Shown piece by piece: positions 11,257 through 23,835 of a DNA stretch of 64,000 bases (its first letter is position 1; each line of letters starts with the position of its first letter). Below the pieces are notes generated by a model. That model was not told where the DNA came from. It did not search any database and saw only the letters and a program-made list of their open reading frames with translations. The translations under genes were made by a program, and so were the position numbers. This DNA comes from Paramarasmius palmivorus (lineage: Eukaryota > Basidiomycota > Agaricomycetes > Agaricales > Marasmiaceae): assembly GCA_037176845.1 (NCBI GenBank), contig JAYKXP010000139.1, positions 54,124 through 118,123 on the forward strand. Direction: 5' to 3'.

Positions 11257-11970
11257 CGAAGGGTTAACCCTTCGGAGCACCAGTAATTAGTAATTTAGAA
11301 TAGAAATCAAAGATGAACAGTGAAGGCAGCTGCCAGATCTAGACGCGGAAGTGTTGCTGATTAATCATTATCTAATCTTCAAGATCTTGACGTCTCCCGC
11401 GTCTTTTCCACCGCGTTCTACTCTACTCTCTACAGCTATCACCTAGAACAGTGCTCCGGAGTGTTAACACTCTGTATGCACCGAAGAAATAGGCGACTCG
11501 GATGCTCTGGGTATTCTGGATGGTTAACCATCCAAATATATCACAGGATCTGTCAAAAAGCGCAGGTGGTTTCAATTATCATGAGGTCGACTTTGTGTCT
11601 TTGGACCTCCAAGGCCTCAATTGCGAGCTTCACGACTCAAGGTATGTCTTGTATATTGGTTATCTTGGTGGAGCTGACGTCCTGAGCTTCATTAGCTTTC
11701 AGTTACAGCTACTCTTTGCAATGACTGCGTGGTGGAAAATCGAAGGGGACATGACCATACGAGCGTCCTGGCAGCTACAGTGAACGATCCAGTGGGGATG
11801 ATGTTGCGTCGTATATCCCCAGTGAATCTGGTGAACTCACTGTACGCCCTTCCTAATGCTCATTGCGTCTCATGAATCCCTTCTGGTCTCCCTGTGTCAC
11901 GACATAACCCGGCCTTCCAATAGCTTGCATTCGGAGGTCTTTAAGCCAGTGCCAGAACCTCTCAATGCTC
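11257..11970 (+). repeat. Dispersed repeat, copy B
   Basis: P1 lies at 11257-11274, P2 (one mismatch) at 11457-11474 and P3 at 11518-11533, with the spacing seen in copies A and C. Identity with copy C is very high through the following 430 bp. It stops abruptly near 11970, just before the sequence leading to the cytidylyltransferase gene at 12089. The PAM2-bearing part present in A and C is therefore missing. The break suggests a deletion or recombination junction. Confidence 0.8.
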
Positions 11971-12088
11971 CCATCTCAATCAAACTGTTTTCACTGTTGT
12001 TTTCATTGTCGGCGAATGTGATTATGCTGGCACTTTTGCCGCGACAGACCTGCAGATTTCTGTCTTCAACCTTTACCACATTCCTCTC

Positions 12089-14202
12089 ATGAGCACGTCT
12101 CAAAGTCGATTTGCCTCAAAAACTCTCTTCTCCGCCTTGGCCGTAGAATCCGGAGACAAAGAGAGCGAGGATGAGCAGCTCATCGACTCTGTCAAGGAGA
12201 CTCCCATAAGGTACGTGTCGTCATTCACACATTTTGGATCACCTCTTAACATGTGTAAAACACAGCTCAGAACCAGAACCTTTGGCACCACCTCCAAATT
12301 ATCCAAGACAGCACAGAAAAAAGCTGCGAAGGCGGCACGGGAGGCGAAGCAAAAGGCTCGTCTGGAAACGCAGAGGAAGAAACATTCGCTGGCGAACGGC
12401 ACGACACCTACCGAGCCAGAGTCGGAATCTGCTGCACTTTCAACCTCAGCCGACACTGCTCCAGAGCCAGAGACTCTGCCACTACCGCCGCCGCCCGAGG
12501 TTCAGCAGACGCCGTTGACGCAGATACCTAACGCGACACCCTCGGTGCCTGCACCTCCTCAAGAAGATGTACCGGCCAACGAACTACCCAAAGCGAGTGT
12601 AGAGGTAGTGACGACTCCCCAGATAGAGGAAGTAGTGGAGGTCGCTGAAAAGGCTGTCGAAGTCACGGAGGTTCACTCTGAAGACATTCCCGTGGCCGTC
12701 AAACAAGAACCAGCTACGGCGAACACGGAGAATGTACTTCCTTCAAACAACGAGAAGAAGAGACAAGCCATCCTTACTCGTACACTCTGGACGTTCATGA
12801 TAGGTGGATTCATAGGTAAGGGAACTAGTCTTATTCGGTTGGTTATGCGCTCATGCCTGTTAGGTCTCTTACTCATGGGGCATGCATACATGATTCTGCT
12901 TGTGATGCTTTGTCAGAGCATCGTATATCGCGAAGTCACAGCTCTATTCTCTAAAATCTGCACCTCCATCGGAATCTGGCGGGAAGAAAGCCGCGAAAGA
13001 CCCATGGAGTAAAACCCTCAATTGGTACTTCTTTGCGGTCACAAACTACTTCCTGTACGGTGAAAGCATTATCTATTACTTCAAGGTGAGCTTTCGGGAT
13101 TCGCTTTCACTGGTCTTGTTTCTGCGTATCTGATGGCGGGTTCCTTAGCACGTTGTCTTCTCCGGTGCGCAACTCTTACCGTTTGCTGCCAATCACCGCA
13201 TCATTAGCTTCACGCTACATACGATCGGTTTCGTCGGATTCGTCATGTCGCTGAAGAAAGGCTACCTCAAGCAGTAATTCGGCCTTTTCTGCTGGGTCCA
13301 CATGAGTCTTCTTCTGATCGTGGTTCCCAGGTTATGGCCATCCTCTTTTTTTCGTGGGGCTGTTACTGATTATATTCTTTCAGTCACTTCATCGTCAACA
13401 ATATTCTGGAAGGATTGATCTGGTTCTGGGTGCCTGCGTCGCTCGTCATTTGTAACGACGTGTTCGCCTATATCTGTGGTATTACGTTAGGCCGTACACC
13501 ACTCATCAAGCTATCTCCGAAAAAGACTGTAGAAGGCTTCGTTGGTGCATACTGGTGCACTATGCTTTTCAGTCTAGCATGGGGTGCATACTTCATGCCA
13601 TGATTTTCCCTGTCCATGACTAGGGCGTCAATGCATGGAGTAATGTGGATTGCGTGCCGAACCCCGTGTTTGTATGGAAGGAATGGCATATTTGGGAGCC
13701 TTTGGCATCACTTCTTTCGACTACGGTAAGCTCTTTAATCAATCTCATGTTCTAATCTAATCTAATACAATGTCGCTGGGTCGCAAGCATCACGACTGTC
13801 CCATGTTCCTTACTTCGCACATCTCCTCATTCTGTCATGCTTCGCTTCGCTTGTCGCGCCGTTCGGAGGCTTTTTCGCATCAGGATTCAAACGAGATTTT
13901 AATATCAAGGATTTCGGTCACAGTATCCCTGGACACGGTGGGATGACTGATCGGATGGATTGCCAGTGGGTGTTGCATTTTCTGCCATAGCTCCGTCGAT
14001 TTATATTCAAACTCCCATTTCTAGGTTCTTGATGGGCGTGTTCACATATGTTTACTACAGCAGCCTGATCTGACAACATCACGTCACTGTAGGCTCGGTT
14101 CTACAGACCATCGTCAGTGGACTTACAGTCGAGGAGCAGCTGGAGGTGATCGCGGACCTCAGAAGATACTTGGAAGGAATGGGTGTACAAGTACCATGTT
14201 AG
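12089..14202 (+). pseudogene. CDS1: Phosphatidate cytidylyltransferase, copy 1 (broken)
   Basis: CDP-diacylglycerol synthase makes CDP-DAG from phosphatidate and CTP in the ER membrane. The family is recognised by KDPWSKTLNWYFFAVTNYFL, the GHAYMILLVMLCQS helix and, near the end, the PROSITE-type signature S-G-F-K-R ... [18 protein letters not shown]. The frame is broken at about 12950 (2-nt shift, also present in copy 2), by a CAA-to-TAA stop at 13275-13277, and by an 11-nt deletion near 13600. The N-terminal region (12089-12770) is a long lysine- then Pro/Glu-rich low-complexity stretch (KKAAKAAREAKQKAR) unlike the usual N-terminus. Its first intron can be spliced two ways, only one of which keeps the frame. 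An AATAAA signal follows near 14279. It is surely non-functional as an enzyme. Confidence 0.85.
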
Positions 14203-16245
14203 GTTTAGTTATTCCGCGTTATGTTCTGCCTACAGTCCTTAAAATACGGTGCTCATACATAAACTATGATAGTATTCTCAATAAACACGTTTTAGTCTTC
14301 GACGTTGAACCAAATTGATCAAGCATGCCGGAGACCCCAGGGACCCACAACGACGATAGAATGTTCTGATGCGGCGGCCCCTCAAAAATTTTCTTTAGTG
14401 GGTGGCAGAGCGGGTCTAAAGTACTCGGCAACTGCCGATGTACATTGTTTCTCTCCCTCCATTATCGTTTTGCACCAGACTTCATTCACCGTTTGCTTCA
14501 AGCCCGCGTTTGCACCACCACCTTTCCAGAATGTTTGAATGCCTCCTTCTCTGGGGCAACGACTCGAGTGCATCAAGCCATCGGATGTCTGCGTCAAGAT
14601 CGGAATTCGGCTCGTCATTTCATCAAGAAATTTTTTTTCAAGGTCATGGTGCAGCTTTACCGGTGTCATTCAGGGCCAATGAGAAGATAGCGACGACGCT
14701 TCTAGCACCCATTGACGCTACCAAGCTTGATTTCTAGCAACCGCACGTGCAATTGGAATTGACTGGTTGGTAAATAGCGAAAGGCAGGTCCTGAATCGAG
14801 AATAACCGTTCTGAAATATCACGACCAAGCTTCGTGAAGCACGTAATAGCCGGGCCGCGGCAGCTTTGCTGACTACATAAAAGTACTGATGACCTCTTAA
14901 TTCGCAGCCGCTCACCTTCGACCTTCATTTTCTGCTCGCACTCTACGATGGCTTCTGCTAGTGCTGCCCTCCCTGCCCTTGACAACACGGCATGTCTACT
15001 CCTCTACCACCCTAATCTCGTTCTTGCTCTGAAACTTTACTTAGATGGGGGCGCTCTTCATCGGTGTTCTTTTTGCAGCGGCGTGAGTGGCGAGCATTCT
15101 ATCTCTTTGTTCTTGCTGCTGACGGATGATTCATTGCAGGCTCTGGGGAATAGTGTGCTTCCAGACGTGGTGCTACTACAAGGTACAGTAACAAGCTTGC
15201 AGCCTTCGGAAACACGATGCCAACCCCAGAGACAGGATTACCCATCGGATCCCATCCGCCTTAAGGTTATGGTACGTCGACGATGTCACGCAGCTCGACA
15301 AGGTCTAAGTCACTTCACAGGTTGGAACAACTCTGTATGTATTCCTCGCGACATGGACGACGCGGTTTCTCAAAGACTCTTAGTGTCTTAGACACGACTC
15401 ATCAAGTTATGCTATGCCATCTGCTCTACACTTATCTCATCACCAATTATGGCAAGCCAGTCGTTCTGGGCGAACTCATATGGTGAGCAGGTCGCTTTGA
15501 ACTTTACGACGTGGCTAACATACATGTTCGTAGGTCCATTCTCGTTCGTGTGTTTTCTTGTCTTCCCTCCACTCAATCCTCATGACTTGTTCGGCCCTGA
15601 AGATCATGGTCTTGCTTACGGTGCATATTTTCACGGTGTTTACACGACAACGTACTGATTTATCTTAACAACTAGGCTTTCATCGCGTTGATCGTGCAAC
15701 TGTGAGTTGCTTTCGCTTGGTTTCAGACTACTCCCTAAAGAAACGCTTCAGCTTCTTGGCATGGCGCATCTGGATCCGTGAGACAATGTTGTATTCTTAC
15801 ATCGCTCGGATGTATACTCAAGATATTCACAGTCAGCCACAAGAATAGGCCCGTCACTATCCTCATTGTATGACTCTGGATACAGCATAATGCTGTTTTT
15901 TGCTGATATCATGTCGTAGCTGCTTCTCATCTTCGCAGAGTTCGGTGTTACTCTAGGTGTGTTGTACAATGTGTAGTACCTATGGTATTGGTTTGCTAAT
16001 GAAGATTACACAGCTTATTTTGGGTGCTCGTGAGTTGAACATGAAGATGGAAGATCGCCTTTCTAACATACTTCGGGTCTCTCAAGCTGGCCGATGTCGA
16101 CGTACTTGGAGCTAAAACAATTGAGCGCAAGTCCAACTGATTTGCTTTGTGTTTCACCTATTGATGGTATAGCAGGTGATTTCGCGCGTCGTGAATGCAT
16201 TGGGCGCTGCAAGCGATGTTGCAATTACCGGAGCACTCTCTTTTT
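12917..16245 (+). repeat. 3.3-kb segmental duplication, unit 1
   Basis: This region is repeated in direct orientation at 21785-25095. Identity is high (mostly scattered substitutions and small indels) from the ATCGTATATCGCG junction, mid-exon in the cytidylyltransferase, to the CAATTACCG stretch in the DUF6534 gene. Unit 1 continues into the complete gene neighbourhood on both sides, so it is the likely source. Confidence 0.85.
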
Positions 16246-17058
16246 ACCTTTGGACCTCGAAATCAGGCATGAAAAAGTGTGACATGGATTGCTTGTCGAA
16301 CTTGAACTATGTTGACGGGTCTCATGTTAACAGTACGGACGCGATTATGGATAGATTGATTCTATTTTTCATCAGGACTGGTCTCCTCACTACGTGAGTC
16401 GTTTCTCATCTGCGTATACCACTGCATTCATCTCTTCTGGTCTAATCAGTGTTTGTGCTATCTTGTCTCTCATTACAGTAAGCGCTCGATGGTTCATGCT
16501 TTGATTCTTAACCAACTTTATTCTAGATCACTGTTTTGCCCAATACGTTCATCTACATCACCTTCTACTCAACTCTCGCCCGTTGTGAGTGTTGTTGTGC
16601 CATTAGAACTTCAGGTTGTACGCTTATACTAACTACCCTTTCCTTACTAGTCTATTCCACCTCTTTCCTCGCTACGTAAGCCGGCTTCTGCGAGTCTAGG
16701 CTTATGATCCTAAACGTATCCGTAGACTCAATGCTCGAGCAGAACTCCGCGCCGCTAACAAGACTGGCAAAGGAAATACCTTCATCGGCTCCGTCTCGCT
16801 CACTTTCGACCCACCGGGCTCTAGCACCATCGGCTCCCGAGACACCGGCTCTAGGACCCATCCTGAGGTATGCATGATGCATGATGCATGATGTCTCATA
16901 CTGATCAATCACTCAAGCGCCAGATCACCATCAAGCAAAATGCTGGTCTCGTTCATACAGATTCTGATATCGAGCTCGACCAGGTCAGTTTTCTTTCGTA
17001 CCTTAGCCTCAGGTTTTGACTATCACATGACACCCAGATTGGAGATCACGCAGTCTGA
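14948..17058 (+). CDS. DUF6534 seven-transmembrane protein, copy 1
   Basis: Members of this Agaricomycete integral membrane family have about seven helices and unknown function. Family blocks appear in order across introns: LDNT, then MGALFIGVLFAAA, LWGIVCFQTWCYYK, YPSDPIRLKVM, LDTTHQVMLCHLLYTYLI, TNYGKPVVLG, the LIVLLAEFGVT helix, MDRLILFFIRTGLLTT and LPNTFIYITFYSTLARLY. A hydrophilic tail (LNARAELRAANKTGKG) ends at a stop at 17056-17058. The first intron donor reads GC instead of GT (copy 2 has GT), and several exons are very short, so I cannot prove that every junction is intact. CATAAAAG about 70 bp upstream is a likely TATA element. The 5' flank and first two-thirds are duplicated at 23.2-25.1 kb. 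Confidence 0.6.
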
Positions 17059-17970
17059 GCTTGCTCAACTTGAAGATACCCTTTGCAACCACTGTACAGA
17101 GTTTGGTACCCCACTTGTCTACCGATGCGCTCCTCGGCACTTTTTGGTCTTGAGTCGCTGGGAAAGGCTCACAATACTTCTTGAAGGACTGTCCCGATAC
17201 CATGCCATTTGGCTCGCCATGTACATATTGGGGCTCATCTAGTCACATACCATATGCTATAGCCGTCGTTACATACGCAGTGTCTATCTGTCATCGCTAC
17301 CTTCGTTTCGTTGCAATTGAACACATCATTCGTTTTGGATCACTTGAGTGAAGCCTGCAGCTAACACATCACAATTCCAGCTTGCGTAAAAGAGGCTTCA
17401 CGTATTGAGCTTATAGTTATGATGCGATACGATAACTAGAGGTGTATTATTATAGTTAGGCATGAATTGACTAGAGACAAACAGAATTTGTAACACCCAC
17501 AGCAGCTAGGTATCCTTCGTGATCGAACAGTAGAGCATATGAGAAACGACGTATTTGAGCGTATATGATGGCAATTCCCACCAGGAATCACAATGGCTGT
17601 GATAGCTCTCGTTACGGGAACTTCTACCCGTCGATGCTTTGTACCTTTTTCTTACAATCCAATATCTAAGTGAATTGTCGTAAAGTCAAATATAGTGTAC
17701 ATTCGCTTTCACAAAGCAAGGCAAGTGGGCCAATTTGCCTTCCTCGCTACTACAATCCACGCACTATTCTCTTCTACGCTTCGCTGGCCTTTCTTCCTGT
17801 CCTGTCGACGGTCCCTGATCATTTTCTTGCGCGTTTTCCTTGGGAGCCTCACGCTCCGAGACCTTGCGCTTTGTTGTCCCGACACCAGCGTGCGCTACCT
17901 CCGTGGGCAACATAGTAAACGGTGCACGTCTCTATTCATGATAGATTGGTACTCTGATTCTAGAGTATCA
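17059..17970. other. No gene recognised between DUF6534 gene and Tnp2
   Basis: Open stretches near 17670-17990 (+) have no recognisable product. The 3' terminal inverted repeat of the Tnp2 element should lie in this interval, but I could not identify a matching pair of ends by eye. Confidence 0.35.
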
Positions 17971-17972
17971 GC

Positions 17973-20900
17973 TCAGCTTACCGTATCATAGGGGAGTATG
18001 TGTGTAAGCTGATTTCCTTCAATGACGACTTCAGTTACAACACAGGGCGCTACCATGTCCTCTGCCTTAGCCACGAAAACTCCTCGTTCAAATGAGCGAA
18101 AAGTCAGAAAGCCCATGTCCAATTCACGGTAGATGTCGCGAGGCTGTGATTCCTTACTTTTGAAGATATGGTACAACACATAGATGTTGTCATTGGGGAA
18201 CTTGAGTATGTCTGTGATTTGAGCAGCCCGAGGCACGCCGAAAGCATGGTTTAGGACGAAATAGGAGCCGCGTAAGCTAAGCTTGGGTGTAGCATACTCT
18301 ACGCCTCGAACAACTACTCTGGGGAATCTGAGAAGATGTTCCGGCACTGAGGCTAACCCGGTGCTGAGCACCTCTCGTAAGCCTGCATCCACATGAAAGG
18401 CTGATGGGTCGCCAGAAGCGCCATCTTGTAGCCGCAAATCCTCGTTCATCATGAGGAGTCCAAGATTATGTTCCTTCTCGGATTTGGACCACTGCTTCAC
18501 CAAATCGTCCGCATCATTTCTGGCTTCTGGATAATGCCTTAGGAGAGTGGATAATTCTGATCTGGCAGCGTGACTGCGGAGGAAGGTTGTTTCTATTTCC
18601 CCTATTCACAAGAGAATTAGCACATGTTTCTGGAGACCACCATAAACGCTAACCATATTTGTTGTTGTGTTGTGTCTCTTGCATTTCATGATTCAGACGT
18701 TCAAAGGCAGGCACTCGAATGGCATGCGAAGGACCAAGCCTGCGAAGAAAATCTCCATAATGAATTGCACTGTGTTGCAAGGGCTTCACGCTGAAACTCA
18801 AGTACAATATTTTGGCTGTAGTCAGGTACCTTTTGAGATGGCCCTCATATGACGTGCAATGCCTATCGGAGGTTACGCGGTTATTGGCCATCATAACTGC
18901 CTTGACAAGATCCAAGAAATTGGAGAGTAACGCCTCATAGCGAGATCTATTTGTGGCAGAATTGCCATCACCATACCCCCATAGACGTATTAGCGTGACT
19001 GGGAGATGTATGGTGCAGACCACTTTCCACTGGTCTGCAGAAAGCTTTCCCCGAGACGTGGTCCCCCAGTTATGTGGGGCTTTCGAAACGCCTAGGGGAA
19101 GGGTTGACGATCTCATGTCCTGATAAACTGCTGCCATTATAGACCGACCAAGAACATGCTCCGAATCAGGACCTCTTTCGGGATGTGGCATTGAAATCAT
19201 CTACGATCAGGTTAGTCTAGAGCATTATGCCACATTCGTATTACTGACTTTGTCCCAAAGACGGTCGGCCATTTCACGCCCTGTGCCGCTCACGCTGAGC
19301 TTGAACTCTGTACACCAGGCCTTCAAGTCGCGTACTTTGATTTTGGACAGTGTGGGTTTCCCCAATGTACCGTCAAGGAACTTTGTCTTCCACATCATCA
19401 GATTCTTTCGATACTTTCGATGTTTCTGGTCATCAGATATCTGTGTTGTAGCATGTGTTTGACCTTCTGACTGTGTCGCGCCGCTGGCATTAGTCGAAGA
19501 TAGAATGGTTTCCATAGTGTTCGTCGTAACTATAGTGGAATGATCAGGGGTGTCCTCCTGGATCACCCTTGTGGAAGCCGACGCAGTTCCTTGATCAGCC
19601 TCTTCGACCTCTTCGGCTGACGGGTCTGGCAACCTCAATGGGACATGCGGATTTTCCCGTTTCTGTCCGTAGATCAGTATGACAAAAGATCGTTTTAAGT
19701 GCGAAACTTACAAATTTTGCGATGACGTCGATCAGAGCTTCCTTTTTGCCGCCATAGGATAATCCGTTGTCAAAGCAGACTGTTTTGAGAAGAGTGGCCT
19801 TGTATTGTCTAAGAAAGGCCGCAAAGGTATCCGTCATTGTGACATCCAGCGCTATGTCGTTTATTGCAGCGACGAGTCCCTTTAAATCGTTGTACGACGG
19901 CCGAGTGAAGCCGAGCTTTTTGATAGTTCCATCACTGCCTTCTAACTTCACATTTATACCCCAAATGACGCGACAATGCTCCTGTAACATCCCGAGGTGC
20001 GCGAAATGCATGGAATCAGGTACCACTGATTCGATTGCATTCCAGTAAGAAAGCCGATTGAGAGGGGAATAACGAAGAAACGACTTCTTGAACAAGTCCT
20101 CCCTTTCACGAGCAGTTTGTGCATTTAACCATGCCTGAGCCTGTTCTTTCATTTCTCCCCAATCCCGTTTGGGCCACGAATGAGACTCCAGATTGTCCAA
20201 TTGCTGAATGGGAAGTAGGCATATCGTGCAAAAGAAAGTGGATGTGTGACTAGCATAGCCAGCGACTTGGCGAGCTGCCAGCATATCACACAAAACAAGA
20301 AAGAGGGCACCCCTGACAAGGCGACCTAGTCGGTGCAAGGCTGTGCGAGTAAAATACATCCCCGTCCAAAGGACTTCAAAATCACGAACAACAAGCTCCA
20401 AAAAGTTGTTGACCTGGGATACAGAAGGATGTCCAGGAATGACGCACACTAGGTATATGTTCTCGGGAAGGTAACGCAAATGCGGTGGAAGGTTATACAG
20501 GATGAGGTAAATAGCTGTCGAAGAGCGAACCTGCGATAACTTCAGCATATGACCTCAAATTGGATTTCATGAGATAACGCACCTGTTTGGCTTCTTTAGC
20601 ATGGAATGGGTTGAAACCGTCCATTCCCAATCCAAACAGGAGATTCAGCTGCGCATCATGACGATTCTCCACAAAGATTTTGCCGTCGCAATCGCGGAAA
20701 TTCCACCAGGTAGGAGAATTCCAGATGTCCTCCATCTGCTCCCTTACCCCAGTCTTCGTATAACTTTCGAGAACTTCTTCGACCCCTGGCCTCACCAATA
20801 ACCTCGCTAGCCAATCCCAGAAGCACCGTCGTTCGAACGGTAGAACTGGACGCAGCCTTCCCGTATCAGGCTTTTCAACGAAGATTGTACTGTGACAGGG

Positions 20901-21783
20901 ATCTTGGTCTGTCTCCTTATGATTGCATTGCATAGGCGTAAAGGTATTCTGTCCACCTTGATCCACGTACATGCCATCTGCTTCTAGAGGCTGAGGAAGA
21001 CCATGTAGCGTGAAACAGGATGGGCAGCATGCATATCGAATGGTTGTAGGAATCAATTTGTAGTTATTAAGGAGGGTGTGCGGATCCAAAGGGAGACTTC
21101 CAGGAGCGTTGAGGTGCTTCAGGCTTATGTTTTGTCCCTTAATCAGGAGTTTGGTGGCCCGTAAACTAAGTCGGTAGAGCAAGTGCACCATAAGTATAGC
21201 CAATGTCAACACCCGGACGTAGGCATGGCTTGAATAACGAGGAGGTACCAGATACTGATCTGTAGGACGTATGAACAATGAATCACCAAATCACACATGA
21301 ACGCCTTACCCGAATCAAATACGACGGGTTTATTCTTTCTTCCCCATTCTCGCTCTAGGATACGAGAAAGCTGCTGTACCAAGGTACTGGCCCGGGCCCT
21401 ATATCCTGTGTTCACCTTCTGAATAGGATCCCATACCTCAGATAGTCAGCTCTCTAATTGGAGGAATGGCCTATTCTGAACGGCTGTAGGAACTAGACGG
21501 AACGCATAACTCTCCTCGTCGGATCTAATGCGAGGAAAATGATAACGAAAGGATGCGACATTCCCGTTGCCAGCATTCACAAAGACGAGACTCCACTCGG
21601 TGTAAGAGGTAATCTGCCGCTCCAGGGATCCCAGCACGAAGTCCCAATCAGGTGCAACCAAAGGAGATGCTGACTCTGAGGTTGAGCCGTGTGACGAGAC
21701 TACTCCTGATGAATTCTGTCTCTCTTTCTGTGCGAGGCGATGCTCGCGAGCAAGAGATTTAGAGACTATCAGCCCAGGCCGGA
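17973..21783 (-). mobile_element. tnp2: CACTA-like (En/Spm) transposon, Tnp2 transposase gene, 5' truncated
   Basis: Exons on the minus strand are 21783-21310, 21259-20583, 20530-19712, 19662-19249, 19200-18655 and 18602-17973. Introns are 48-52 nt and frames join to about 1186 codons. Tnp2 family blocks are clear: WWNFRDCDGKIFVENRHDAQ with LLFGLGMDGFNPFHAK, then LPENIYLVCVIPGHPS, ALHRLGRLVRGALFLVLCDM, the CTICLLPI knuckle-like motif, the VPDSMHFAHLGML block and the late TIHLPVTLIRLWG segment. One in-frame TGA (21446-21448) sits in an otherwise conserved stretch. The 5' end stops at 21783, where the second segmental duplication begins, so the start codon and the first half of an N-terminal zinc-like motif are missing. 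No terminal inverted repeats were identified. It is probably inactive. Confidence 0.85.
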
Positions 21784-21784
21784 T

Positions 21785-23064
21785 CGTATATCGCGAAGTC
21801 ACAGCTCTATTCTCTAAAATCTGCACCTCCATCGGAATCTGGCGGGAAGAAAGCCGCGAAAGACCCATGGAGTAAAACCCTCAATTGGTACTTCTTTGCG
21901 GTCACAAACTACTTCCTGTACGGTGAAAGTATTATCTATTACTTCAAGGTGAGCTCTCGGGATTCGCTGGTCTTCTGCGCATCTGATGACGGTTTCCTTA
22001 GCACGTTGTCTTCTCCGATGCGCAACTCTTACCGTTTGCCACCAATCACCGCATCATCAGCTTCACGTTATATACGATCGGTTTCGTCGGATTCGTCATG
22101 TCGCTGAAGAAAGGATACCTCAAGCAGCAATTCGGCCTTTTCTGTTGGGTCCACATGAGTCTTCTTCTGATCGTGGTTTCCAGGTTATGGCCATTCTTTT
22201 TTTTTCATCGGGCTGTTACTGATTATATTCTTTCAGTCACTTCATCGTCAACAATATTCTGGAAGGATTGATCTGGTTCTGGGTGCCTGCGTCGCTCGTC
22301 ATTTGTAACGACGTGTTCGCCTACATCTGTGGTATTACAGGCCGTACACCACTCATCAAGCTATCTCCGAAAAAGACTGTAGAAGGCTTCGTTGGTGCAT
22401 TCTGGTGCACTATGCTTTTCAGTCTAGCATGGGGTGCATACTTCATGCGCTTCAAATACATGATTTGCCCCGTCCATGACTTAGGTGTCAATGCATGGAG
22501 TAATGTGGATTACGTGCCGAACCCCGTGTTTGTATGGAAGGAATGGCAAATTTGGGAGCCTTTGGCATCACTTCTTTCGACTACAGTAAGTTTTAATCAA
22601 TCTCATGTCTTAATCAAATCTAATATAATGTTGTAGCTGGGTCGTAACATCACGACTATCCCATATGTTCCTTACTTCGCACATCTCCTCATTCTGTCAT
22701 GCTTCGCTTCGCTTGTCGCGCCGTTCGGAGGCTTTTTCGCATCAGGATTCAAACGAGATTTTAATATCAAGGATTTCGGTCACAGTATCCCTGGACACGG
22801 TGGGATGACTGATCGGATGGATTGCCAGTGGGTGTTGCATTTTCTGCCATAGCTCCGTCGATTTATATTCAAACTCCCATTTCTAGGTTCTTGATGGGCG
22901 TGTTCACATATGTTTACTACAGCAGCCTGATCCGACAACATCACGTCACTGTAGGCTCGGTTCTACAGACCATCGTCAGTGGACTTACAGTCGAGGAGCA
23001 GCTGGAGGTGATCGCGGACCTCAGAAGATACTTGGAAGGAATGGGTGTACAAGTACCATGTTAG
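21785..23064 (+). pseudogene. CDS1: Phosphatidate cytidylyltransferase, copy 2 (5' truncated)
   Basis: This is the duplicate of 12917-14202. It begins mid-exon and shares copy 1's frame break (about 21818), but it keeps CAA where copy 1 has the stop. Downstream of the shared break the exons are open to the stop at 23062-23064, including the complete signature ending H-G-G-M-T-D-R-M-D. It lacks one codon in the GIT-GRTP motif where copy 1 has a leucine. The N-terminal half of the enzyme, with its first membrane helices, is absent, so it cannot be a functional enzyme. Confidence 0.85.
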
Positions 23065-23835
23065 GTTTAGTTATTCCGCGTTATGTTCTGCCTACAGTCC
23101 TTAAAATATGGTGCTCATACATAAACTATGATAAGTATTCTCAATAAACACGTTTTAGTCTTCGACATTAAACCAAATCAAGCAGGCCGGAGACCCCAGG
23201 GACCCACAACGACGATAGAATGTTCTGATGCGGCGGCCCCTTGAATATTTTCTTTAGTGGGTGGCAGCGTGGTCATCGAGCGGATCTAAAGCGCTCGGCA
23301 ATTGCCGACGTACATTGTGTGCCTCTCCTCCATTATCGTTTGCACCAGACTTCATCCACCGTTTGCTTCAAGCCCGCGTTTTCACCACTTTCCAAGAATC
23401 TTTGAACGCCTCCTTCTCTGGAGCAATTTTACGACTCGAGTGCATCAAGCCATCGAATGCCTGCGTCAAGATCGGAAGTCGGCTCGTCACCTCAACTTCG
23501 TCAAGAAAAAAATTTTCAAGGTCATGGTGCAGCTTTACCGGTGTCATTCAGGGCCAATGAGAAGATAGCGACAACGCTTCTAGCAGCTACCAAGCTTTAT
23601 TTCTAGCAACCGCACATGCGGTTGGAGTTCAATTGGGTAAGTAGCGAAAGGCAATGATCACAAAACCTGAATCGAGAATAACCGTTCTGGAAGCCTGCAG
23701 GAATATTACGACCCGACCAGACTTCTTGAAGTATGTAATAGCCGGGGCGGCGGCAGCTTTGTTGGCTACATAAAAGGACTGACCGTACCTCTCGATTCGC
23801 AGCCGTTGGCCCCATTTTCTGCTCGCAACTCTATG

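Noticed and set aside
11257..11474. P1-P2 segment as a canonical LTR
   Set aside because: It lacks TG...CA ends and no internal retroelement domain is adjacent; only the inverted-end similarity is supported.
12089..13012. Continuous 307-codon frame read straight through the first introns of CDS1 copy 1
   Set aside because: The frame continues through an intron with good splice sites and ends in the shifted frame (WREESRERPME); it is not the real protein.
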